In this document: piece after piece, positions 25,583 to 33,986 of the stretch
Layout of the letters: every line of letters begins with the position of its first letter
How positions within the stretch are numbered: the stretch's first letter is position 1
Source of the DNA: Microcystis panniformis FACHB-1757
Lineage (GTDB): Bacteria > Cyanobacteriota > Cyanobacteriia > Cyanobacteriales > Microcystaceae
Assembly (NCBI RefSeq): GCF_001264245.1
Contig: NZ_CP011339.1
Coordinates: 2,976,001-3,040,000 of the forward strand
DNA: 64,000 bases
Reading direction: 5' to 3'
The notes under the pieces: generated by a model
The model's input: the letters and a program-made list of their open reading frames with translations, nothing else
Database searches by the model: none
What the model was told of the DNA's origin: nothing
Program-made: the position numbers and the translations under genes

Positions 25583-25858
25583 ATGACAGTTCGGCAAAGG
25601 CGTTACAGCAAAGAGGAGATGGCTCGTCGGGGGAAAGAACTCTACGAGTCTGGCATTCGGCAGCAAGTCGAAGCGGGTAATGAGGGGAAAATTATCGCGA
25701 TCGACATCGAAACCGGAGATTTTGAGGTTGATGAAACGGTCGTAGCTGCAACCAATCGGCTATTTGAGCGTAACCCTGATGCCCAGCCTTTTGGAATTCG
25801 GATTGGACACCGTGCCGTGTATCACTTTGGTTCGCGGAGCTTAAAGAAGAATTCATGA
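25583..25858 (+). CDS. small protein, antitoxin-like partner of an aspartic protease
   Basis: 91 residues: SKEEMARRGKELYESGIRQQ then VEAGNEGKIIAIDIETGDFE and VVAATNRLFERNPDAQPFGI. This type of protein is commonly found just before clan AA aspartic protease genes in cyanobacteria. The stop overlaps the next ATG by 4 bp (ATGA). Function unproven. Confidence 0.7.
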   Translation: MTVRQRRYSKEEMARRGKELYESGIRQQVEAGNEGKIIAIDIETGDFEVDETVVAATNRLFERNPDAQPFGIRIGHRAVYHFGSRSLKKNS

Positions 25859-26034
25859 TACATGGAGTCTTGTTTGATTTTTACACTGCAACAGTCATTT
25901 GGGATGGGCAATATCGCGAGGTTGATATCGCAGCATCAGAGACAGAGCCGTTGCTCGGAATGGCGATGCTCTACGGTTATCGATTGCAGGTGGATAATGT
26001 TGAGGGCGGCATCGTTGAGATCAAAGCATTGTGA
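25855..26034 (+). pseudogene. clan AA aspartic protease with internal in-frame deletion
   Basis: 59 codons. The first residues MIHGV look like the usual N-terminus and from DFYTATVIWDGQYREVDIAA to MLYGYRLQVDNVEGG the sequence is the usual C-terminal half. Members of this family are about 120 residues; the central part with the catalytic DTG is missing, without frame loss. A stable but catalytically dead protein is conceivable. Confidence 0.7.
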
Positions 26035-26089
26035 TCCCATTAAGAAGTGCGATGCCGAAGGCACTGCATAGCAGATCGCCGATCTTGTA

Positions 26090-26194
26090 GTGGACTGTTT
26101 CAGCTAAAATAGGGCAATAGATTTCGGCTTAAAGTCTTAGATTATAGAATTTCTAGCATTTTTCTAATACACCAAATTAGCTGAAACAATCCAC
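26090..26194. mobile_element. MITE family D (105 bp, TA-flanked)
   Basis: Ends GTGGACTGTTTCAGCTAA and its inverted form TTAGCTGAAACAATCCAC (17 of 18 match), with TA on both sides. No coding capacity. Single copy in this window; lies between the accessory block and the FUSC gene. Confidence 0.85.
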
Positions 26195-26253
26195 TACTGA
26201 ATATACAGCCCTGAGAGCAGAAATCCTTCAGGCTGATAATATTTGCCTATTAC

Positions 26254-28484
26254 CTATTGGGTGTAGGCAGGTAAGTCTTGACTCATTTGATTTAAGTTGC
26301 TGGCAATGGCTTTCATCGTCATAAAAGCCGAGCTAAAGGCGATTAGCTCATTTAAGGGATAACTTCGACTCTCCACCCGCAAGCTCAGTAACTGCTTCTC
26401 AAGAGATTCAATTTCTTCGATGAGCAATCTTAACTTTGGTGGGTTGAGAATTACCTGGGCAGCGATCGCCTCAGCCATTTGATCAAAAGCGATCGCGGTC
26501 TGTTGTGCGATCGCTTGTAATTCAGGTAAAAACTTTTGTCGTATCGGTTCAGGAAGCGGTTGCTGTAGCACATCTTGTAAAGCATCCAGTTGAGCCGAGA
26601 GTTTTTGTTCGTAGCCGATGGAGAAATTCCAAAAATTTTGGTGTTTGGTTGCTAAAACTGTGGAAATTTGTTCGAGACTGGCAATCTTAACCGAGGCTGG
26701 ATGTTGAGCGATCGCCACTGTGATTGCCTGCTTAAGTTGGGCGATATCTGACGGTGGTATCGTATCCTGAAAATAGCCTGACAGCAGTTTTTGATATAGC
26801 TGTCCCATTTTCTTAAAAGTCACAGAAAAATCTGTTTCCAGTTGGTTTGTAGCCGATTTTGTCATAAATACAGTGGTCAGCAACACCCCCAGAAACGCAC
26901 CTACGGGAACTGAAATCAGTGCAGCCCAAATTCCTTGCTCGAAAAAAGGAAAAATATCCTTCCCGATGGCATCGGCTGCTACAATCGCACCGATGCGAGC
27001 GATTGGCGTAAACCCCAGCCAAGCACAACTGAAGTAGGCGAAAAAATAAGCCAGACTGCTACTAAAAGGATTATAACCAAAGGACTTGACCAACAGGTAA
27101 ATACAGAGAATCGTCAAACTCAAGGAAACAGTGGCTGCCCAACCGATCGCGATCGCTCGCCCCCTTGTCGGTTGAATGACAGTGACCACTGCACCTATTA
27201 TCACAATATCTGCCACTTTTTCGTAAGCAGAAGGATAGGGAAACTCAATGTGACGAATAATAGCCAGTAACAAACCAATAACCACGCCAAGACTGACAAT
27301 TTCTCTTAGTCGTTTTAGGGATATAGGAGCCCATTTGGGAAAGGTAATCAGGTTTTTTCGCCTGAAAGTTGCAGTTACTTTCGTTTTATCGATTATCCTG
27401 CCTCGTAGTCCCTCGCATTGTTGGATAAATCGAGATACAAGTTGAATAAATTGATAAAACTGTAGTGATTCTTGAACATCATACCGATCAATCTCTCCAC
27501 TTGTTCGGAGATGATCAAGTTTACCCCCAATATTCGCTAAATCTTCTTCTAATTCTGTCAGGTAAGGGGTAGCTAAGATTTTTTTGGCGTTACTCAGATC
27601 CCTCAAGCTATCAAAGCTGTCGGTAAGATGAGTCGCCAATTGGTTTAATTCATCCCTGAACTGATGCACTAAATTTTGTTCATGCTTTTCGCCCTTAAAA
27701 GCCATCAGATCAGCTAATTGTCGAGTCAATTGGTTCTGAATTGCCAAGATTTCACTCCAATTTTCTGCCACCAATATCTCACTACCGAATTCATTGGTTG
27801 CTTTTGTGAGCATTGAAAGGCTAGTTTGTGTTGATTTTTTAATCTGATTGAGTAAGTTAAGCTCGTTCTGCTCAATAGAAAGAGGATAATCCCGCTCGTC
27901 GCCATCAGTTTTTAGGTAGCGATCGAGGATTTTTTGGAACAAGTGCGGTATATCTTGAAGGATTCCCATCAAGTTTCGGTTGAGATCGGATCGAGTATTC
28001 TGGGGCCAAAATAGTAAGGCCACAGCAATTCCCACAGCGATTCCGATCCAGTTATCGATCAGGCGCGATCGCAAATAGAGCCAGATATTTTGTTGTGCTG
28101 ATGTTCCTACCACTCTCATGGCAATTAAAGCGCCCAGTAGTGTGGCTTGGGAATAAGCGGCTTGCCATCGGTAAGTTTCACAGATCAGGGCGGCTAAAAT
28201 GTAGGTAAGAGAGGGAATGACAAAAAAACTTGAGCCTTGGATTCCGTAGGCGTTCACCAGGATAGCGGCAATGATTCCCCCAAAGCACTTCCCCCCAAAC
28301 GCCCCAAACCTGCGGCGATCGCACCTCCCATGGATGGCTCAATCAGTACAGATACATACCCAAAGACGGGATAGACAAAGTTGTCTAATACATTTCCTCG
28401 GTGCCAAAAGAAACTCGTTAAGAGAGCAGCACCCAGGGAAAATTTCAATCCCTGTCTGATCATTAGCCCGTTTTTACTGTCCAA
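26254..28484 (-). pseudogene. FUSC-family transporter (aromatic acid exporter AaeB-like), frameshifted
   Basis: Two overlapping frames. The N-terminal part (28484-28254, KNGLMIRQGLKFSLGAALLT, VYPVFGYVSVLIEPSMGGAI) stops early; the rest (667 codons) runs from the adjoining frame. Adding one G to the G5 run at 28277-28281 joins GGSALG to GIIAAILVNAYGIQ. The restored protein of about 740 residues has two sets of membrane helices (around residues 10-150 and 390-520) and cytosolic helical domains, standard for FUSC. Last gene of an HlyD/small protein/FUSC operon. Whether the frameshift is real or a homopolymer error cannot be told here. Confidence 0.8.
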
Positions 28485-28518
28485 GGTATCTCTATATCCT
28501 TTTTCGACTTACTCATTG

Positions 28519-28695
28519 TTACCCATTAATCGCTCGCTCAATCCCATATAAAATTAGTGCCAAAAACGTCACCAACCAAAACCAAAGCTGAGGAGGCTCA
28601 CTATGGATCAGGATTACTAAGACAAACGCTGCGGCGATAATCCACCACTTAAACCACCAAGTCCACCATTGAGAACGTCTTTTCGGATTTTCCAT
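28519..28695 (-). CDS. 58-residue two-helix membrane protein (AaeX/DUF1656-position)
   Basis: MENPKRRSQWWTWWFKWWII then AAAFVLVILIHSEPPQLWFW and LVTFLALILYGIERAING: two membrane helices with a Trp-rich N-terminus. It sits between the HlyD gene (64-bp gap) and the FUSC gene (34-bp gap), the position of AaeX in AaeXAB efflux operons. Sequence similarity to DUF1656 is not obvious to me, so the analogy rests on position and size. Confidence 0.6.
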   Translation of the reverse strand: MENPKRRSQWWTWWFKWWIIAAAFVLVILIHSEPPQLWFWLVTFLALILYGIERAING

Positions 28696-28759
28696 ATTAG
28701 GTTTAACCGTTTATTCTAGTCGTTGTTTCTTTCAGCTACTTACGCTCGCAAGATTGTGG

Positions 28760-30309
28760 TTAACGGTCGTAAACCCCTGTAATCCAGCGAAAAGCAGGGG
28801 TTATGTAACTCACTAAAGAACGCTCTTCCACCACAGCATGGACATCTGCGGTAGTCCCGTTGGTGATTCTTTGGGGCGCTCCCTTGGCTTGAGTCCAGTA
28901 AAAACCACTCGGTGTATTGCGATCGACCTTCAGCGCTAAAGTCGCTTTGATAACACTTGCATTGACGGGTATAGGCTTATCGCGATCGTCTTCATCTCTA
29001 CCCAGAAACAGCTTGCTGGCGAGTTCATTACTTCCGACTATATTTGCCAGTTCTGCCACAGTTACCGGCTGCTGATCGACGGAAACGACCTTAGCGACGA
29101 TACCCCCATAGCGTTCGCGATCATAGAGATCGGGAACGACTTCTACTTCCTGGCCTGGTTCTAATCGTTTGGCATCACCACTCTTAAACAATGCCACCAC
29201 GTTGGTCTTGGCCTTTAGATTGGAGACTTCTAATGTACCTATGCGCCCCCCGGAGCCAGGACTTCCCCCGGATTCACAGATAAGTCTAAAATCTGGCCGT
29301 TGTACAGACTCACTACATTTTTGTTGGCTTGAATAGTGGTTTTTAACGTATTAATCTCTCGTTGCTGGTCAGCGATCGCATTGTAACGAAGAATATCACT
29401 GGCTGTATCTTGCAGGTCTATTTGCCGTTTTTCTGTGTTTAGTATATTATTCTGGGCCGTCAATGCGTTCATCTGCGCTCGCAGGCTTTCATCAACCCCC
29501 TTCAGGCGATCGAGTTCTATTTGGACGCGATTGATACTATTAGAAGCCTCTAGATTATTGAACTGAAATAAATAGGAGGGAAAATCTAGCTTGGCGACAG
29601 CCCCCTCTTCGATAAGTTTATCGTAGGCGGCTAGTCTTTCATCCGTTGAGTTCTGGAAATTTTTAAGGTATCGAGCATGGGAGAGATAAGCCTCTCGCTG
29701 TTTTTGATTACTGGATAATTGAACTTGAAGTGCTTTAATCTGAAGCTGATTGGCCTTTTGCTGGCGCTCTACTGAGGCTGCATTCAATTGGCGACGACTC
29801 ACTTCAACAGAGTCCACTCTTTTATCCTGCTGCTTGAGATCTGCTAACCTATCCTTTTTATCTTTTAATTCTGTTTCTAATTCAGGAAACTCTAAAGTTG
29901 CCAGTAATTGCCCTTTTTTGACAGAATCTCCCGGTTGAATCAGGAGGGTTAACACCCGCCCACCTTGACGGGGTTCGATATTAACAATAGAACGAGGAAT
30001 CAAAATGACCGCTCGTCCTTGAACAGGAGTCGGAATCTTGCCAACTATCGCCCAATAACTCAGTCCTCCGAGCAAAAGACCCACCGGCATTAAGCGCAGC
30101 ATTATCTCCCCTAATCTTCCTGTTGGCTCCGAATATTTAAACGGTTTTTCCGAATCAATTTTAGGATCAATTCCCGTTTTTATTTGATTATCATTCTGAT
30201 GTTCTATCCTAGCCTGCGTTGTTTTCTTCGCACCCATATCTGGATGCTGATGATTCTGATCAGACATAGATTCGGCTTGATTTTTGCCATTGTAATGAGT
30301 AAAAATCAC
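28760..30309 (-). pseudogene. HlyD-family periplasmic adaptor, frameshifted
   Basis: The first frame (from 30309 GTG, or ATG at 30267) encodes a cytoplasmic N-terminus, one membrane helix (LMPVGLLLGGLSYWAIVG), the lipoyl-like half (IEPRQGGRVLTLLIQPGDSV), and a long coiled coil, ending VNPGEVLAPGGA. The second (to 28760) continues RIGTLEVSNLKAKTNVVALF and closes the barrel. One extra G in the G6 run near 29246-29251 would give APGGRIGTLEV and about 510 residues. The form resembles adaptors of NHLM-type peptide export, but the adjacent FUSC gene suggests an efflux pump. Upstream 30310-30608 shows no gene. Confidence 0.8.
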
Positions 30310-30608
30310 TTAATTTGTAACATGATAAACACCCAGAGGATATTACTTTAGACTAGGAAAATCCCCTGAAAAAATCGCTCAAGCTATTTTTGACATAATA
30401 TAACTAGGCTACCTCGAAAGACTTACCGAAGGCTCAAACCTTTAAAATTTCCTGTAAGAAACCTAATAAAGTAGCAAACTTGATGTGACCTAAAACAACC
30501 TAATTAGGGATCAAGTGTTTGAGTCCAACACTCCGACTAGAGAGATAATCTATCGAACGAGTTTACACCATTCCAGCTTCTAACTTACATAAGGCGTATA
30601 GTCTCATT

Positions 30609-30818
30609 GTAACCGTTCAGGGGGGGGATGTCAAGCCGCCAGTGGCATTGACTCAGTGGAAGGACTCTCCTGGGGCAGCACAGAGATGGATACTACTATT
30701 TCACATTAGCCGCTCTTTTCTAAGTCTTTTTAGATTACTAGATTTTGTCCCCCCCTGAACTAGGGTTGATTCATTGTAGGGTTGATTCATGAATCAACCC
30801 TACCCCCTGAACGGTTAC
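30609..30818. repeat. MITE-like element with GTAACCGTTCAGGGGG ends
   Basis: Starts GTAACCGTTCAGGGGGGG and ends CCCCCTGAACGGTTAC, inverted. Contains GGGTTGATTCAT repeats, similar to the ISAs1 ends at 33987. A single right-end-like copy (CCCCCCCCTGAACGG) occurs near 46392. Confidence 0.65.
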
Positions 30819-30884
30819 TTCAAGGGAGAAAAAGCGATCGGGCTATAATAGAGCAAATTTCATTTTCACTTGAGAAAATTCATT

Positions 30885-31508
30885 ATGACAGCTACTATTG
30901 AAGACATTCGGGAAATACTAAAGGAATTGGCCCAATCCCAACAAGAGTTATCCCAATCCCAACAAGAGTTATCCCAAGCTCAACAAGAGTTATCCCAAGC
31001 TCAAAAAGAGTTATCCCAAGCTCAAAAAGAAACAGATAAACAAATCAAGGAAACAGATAAGCAAATTAACAGAGTTAGTAAGCAGATTGGGGAGTTGGGC
31101 AATCGTTTAGGAGAGTTTGTCGAGTGGCAAGTACGTCCTGCGGTGGTGCGTCTGTTTCAGGAGCGGGGCATTGATGTGCATGAGTTTCACCCTGGTATTT
31201 CGGTAAAACGGGATAATGAGGGTTTAGAGATTGATCTATTGGTAGTAAATGATACCGATGCCATTTTAGTGGAGGTCAAAAGTAAGTTAACTCAAAGGGA
31301 TGTGGACGAGCATTTACAACGTTTGGCTAAGTTTAAGCGGTTAATGCCTCGTTTTCGAGATGTAAAGGCTTTGGGAGCGGTAGCAGCGATGATTGTTCCC
31401 AATGAGGTGGCGAGTTACGCTTGTCGTCAGGGTTTATTTGTGTTGGTGCAGTCAGGGGAAAATGTAATAATTTTAAATGATGCGGAGTTTACGCCCCGGG
31501 TTTGGTAG
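30885..31508 (+). CDS. coiled-coil PD-(D/E)XK nuclease-like protein (DUF3782-like), paralogue 1
   Basis: 207 residues from ATG 30885, the start shared by all paralogues. Residues 1-15 MTATIEDIREILKEL, then six heptads (SQQELSQ, AQKELSQ, AQKETDK, QIKETDK) forming a coiled coil, then a conserved domain: VEWQVRPAVVRLFQERGIDV, GLEIDLLVVNDTDAILVEVK, SKLTQRDVDEHLQRLAKFKR. The ID...EVKSK pattern is the PD-(D/E)XK nuclease core. Family role unknown; similar proteins are abundant in Microcystis-type genomes. First of five copies. Confidence 0.8.
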   Translation: MTATIEDIREILKELAQSQQELSQSQQELSQAQQELSQAQKELSQAQKETDKQIKETDKQINRVSKQIGELGNRLGEFVEWQVRPAVVRLFQERGIDVHEFHPGISVKRDNEGLEIDLLVVNDTDAILVEVKSKLTQRDVDEHLQRLAKFKRLMPRFRDVKALGAVAAMIVPNEVASYACRQGLFVLVQSGENVIILNDAEFTPRVW

Positions 31509-31524
31509 GTTTAGCTTTTTCTCG

Positions 31525-31666
31525 AAATCTTATAGGTTCTGTGTGATCAGTTTAACTTACATTATGAGCGATCTTTGTGTCCTTTGTGTCTTTGTGGTTC
31601 CTTCTACTCCCTTGCTAGGAGAAATTTATCTTGGAATACATTTTACCCACCAAATCCAAGAGAGCC
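31525..31666. repeat. degenerate MITE family C element in nuclease-array spacer
   Basis: The spacer after paralogue 1 contains AGGTTCTGTGTGATCAGTTT at left and CCACCAAATCCAAGAGAGCC at right, the two ends of the ~147-bp family C variant. Shortened versions lie after paralogues 2 and 3 (near 32450-32496 and 33176-33222), a full one interrupted by other elements after paralogue 4, and a right part before paralogue 5. Confidence 0.65.
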
Positions 31667-31754
31667 GATTCCATTCCCGCCAATAATCAACGCTAAAATT
31701 ATACTAAATCCCTTGAGTATCGGCTACATCACTTTAACTTGAGAGAAATTCATT

Positions 31755-32420
31755 ATGACAGCTACTATTGAAGACATTTGGGAAATACTAAAGGAATTGG
31801 CCCAATCCCAACAAGAGTTATCCCAATCCCAACAAGAGTTATCCCAATCCCAACAAGAGTTATCCCAATCCCAACAAGAGTTATCCCAAGCTCAACAAGA
31901 GTTATCCCAAGCTCAAAAAGAAACAGATAAACAAATCAAGGAAACGGATAAACAAATCAAGGAAACGGATAAACAAATTAACAGGGTTAGTCAGCAGATT
32001 GGGGAGTTGGGCAATCGTTTAGGAGAATTTGTCGAGTGGCAAGTGCGTCCTGCGGTGGTGCGTCTGTTTCAGGAGCGGGGTATTGATGTCCATGAGTTTC
32101 ACCCTGGTATTTCGGTAAAACGGGATAATGAAGGTTTAGAAATTGATCTATTAGTAGTGAATGATACCGATGCCATTTTAGTGGAGGTCAAAAGTAAGTT
32201 AACTCAAAGGGATGTGGATGAGCATTTACAACGTTTGGCCAAGTTTAAGCGGTTAATGCCTCGTTTTCGAGATGTAAAGGCTTTGGGAGCGGTAGCAGCG
32301 ATGATTGTTCCCAATGAGGTGGCGAGTTACGCTTGTCGTCAGGGTTTATTTGTGTTGGTGCAATCAGGGGAAAATGTAATAATTTTAAATGATGCGGAGT
32401 TTACGCCCCAGGTTTGGTAG
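31755..32420 (+). CDS. coiled-coil PD-(D/E)XK nuclease-like protein, paralogue 2
   Basis: 221 residues, the longest copy: eight heptads (four SQQELSQ, one AQQELSQ, one AQKETDK, two QIKETDK) before a C-terminal domain nearly identical to paralogue 1. Each heptad is a 21-bp direct repeat in DNA, so length variation is by whole heptads. Start context GAGAGAAATTCATTATG is common to all copies. Confidence 0.8.
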   Translation: MTATIEDIWEILKELAQSQQELSQSQQELSQSQQELSQSQQELSQAQQELSQAQKETDKQIKETDKQIKETDKQINRVSQQIGELGNRLGEFVEWQVRPAVVRLFQERGIDVHEFHPGISVKRDNEGLEIDLLVVNDTDAILVEVKSKLTQRDVDEHLQRLAKFKRLMPRFRDVKALGAVAAMIVPNEVASYACRQGLFVLVQSGENVIILNDAEFTPQVW

Positions 32421-32585
32421 GTTTAGCTTTCGTTCCACCCCTTCGCTAGGAAGAATGTATCTTAGAATACATTTTACCCACCAAATCCAAGAGAGCCGAT
32501 TCCATTCCCGCCAATAATCAACGCTAAAATTATAGTAAATCCCTTGAGTATCGGCTACATCACTTTAGCTTGAGAGAAATTCACT

Positions 32586-33146
32586 ATGACAGCCACTATT
32601 GAAGACATTCGGGCAATACTAAAGGAATTAGCTCAATCCCAACAAGAGTTATCCCAATCTCAACAAGAGTTATCCCAAGCTCAAAAAGAAACAGATAAGC
32701 AAATTAACAGAGTTAGTCAGCAGATTGGGGAGTTGGGCAATCGTTTAGGAGAATTTGTCGAGTGGCAAGTGCGTCCTGCGGTGGTGCGTCTGTTTCAGGA
32801 GCGGGGTATTGATGTCCATGAGTTTCACCCTGGTATTTCGGTAAAACGGGATAATGAAGGTTTAGAAATTGATCTATTAGTAGTGAATGATACCGATGCC
32901 ATTTTAGTGGAGGTCAAAAGTAAGTTAACTCAAAGGGATGTGGATGAGCATTTACAACGTTTGGCCAAGTTTAAGCGGTTAATGCCTCGTTTTCGAGATG
33001 TAAAGGCTTTGGGAGCGGTGGCAGCGATGATTGTTCCCAATGAGGTGGCGAGTTACGCTTGTCGTCAGGGTTTATTTGTGTTGGTGCAATCAGGGGAAAA
33101 TGTAATAATTTTAAATGATGCGGAGTTTACGCCCCAGGTTTGGTAG
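32586..33146 (+). CDS. coiled-coil PD-(D/E)XK nuclease-like protein, paralogue 3
   Basis: 186 residues with only three heptads (SQQELSQ twice, AQKETDK once) before the nuclease-like domain. Together with its leader it forms a 726-bp unit repeated exactly as paralogue 4, so this duplication is very recent. Confidence 0.8.
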   Translation: MTATIEDIRAILKELAQSQQELSQSQQELSQAQKETDKQINRVSQQIGELGNRLGEFVEWQVRPAVVRLFQERGIDVHEFHPGISVKRDNEGLEIDLLVVNDTDAILVEVKSKLTQRDVDEHLQRLAKFKRLMPRFRDVKALGAVAAMIVPNEVASYACRQGLFVLVQSGENVIILNDAEFTPQVW

Positions 33147-33311
33147 GTTTAGCTTTCGTTCCACCCCTTCGCTAGGAAGAATGTATCTTAGAATACATTT
33201 TACCCACCAAATCCAAGAGAGCCGATTCCATTCCCGCCAATAATCAACGCTAAAATTATAGTAAATCCCTTGAGTATCGGCTACATCACTTTAGCTTGAG
33301 AGAAATTCACT

Positions 33312-33872
33312 ATGACAGCCACTATTGAAGACATTCGGGCAATACTAAAGGAATTAGCTCAATCCCAACAAGAGTTATCCCAATCTCAACAAGAGTTATC
33401 CCAAGCTCAAAAAGAAACAGATAAGCAAATTAACAGAGTTAGTCAGCAGATTGGGGAGTTGGGCAATCGTTTAGGAGAATTTGTCGAGTGGCAAGTGCGT
33501 CCTGCGGTGGTGCGTCTGTTTCAGGAGCGGGGTATTGATGTCCATGAGTTTCACCCTGGTATTTCGGTAAAACGGGATAATGAAGGTTTAGAAATTGATC
33601 TATTAGTAGTGAATGATACCGATGCCATTTTAGTGGAGGTCAAAAGTAAGTTAACTCAAAGGGATGTGGATGAGCATTTACAACGTTTGGCCAAGTTTAA
33701 GCGGTTAATGCCTCGTTTTCGAGATGTAAAGGCTTTGGGAGCGGTGGCAGCGATGATTGTTCCCAATGAGGTGGCGAGTTACGCTTGTCGTCAGGGTTTA
33801 TTTGTGTTGGTGCAATCAGGGGAAAATGTAATAATTTTAAATGATGCGGAGTTTACGCCCCAGGTTTGGTAG
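33312..33872 (+). CDS. coiled-coil PD-(D/E)XK nuclease-like protein, paralogue 4
   Basis: Identical protein to paralogue 3 (186 residues); upstream 170 bp also identical. The downstream spacer is the site of a MITE and an ISAs1 element, beyond which the array is broken until paralogue 5 at 40525. Confidence 0.8.
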   Translation: MTATIEDIRAILKELAQSQQELSQSQQELSQAQKETDKQINRVSQQIGELGNRLGEFVEWQVRPAVVRLFQERGIDVHEFHPGISVKRDNEGLEIDLLVVNDTDAILVEVKSKLTQRDVDEHLQRLAKFKRLMPRFRDVKALGAVAAMIVPNEVASYACRQGLFVLVQSGENVIILNDAEFTPQVW

Positions 33873-33986
33873 GTTTAGCTTTTTCTCGAAATCTTATAGG
33901 TTCTGTGTGATCAGTTTAACTTACATAAGTAGGTAGGCGTTAAAAGTTGTCAGATCCCCCCGCCTATCGGCACCCCCCTTATCAAG

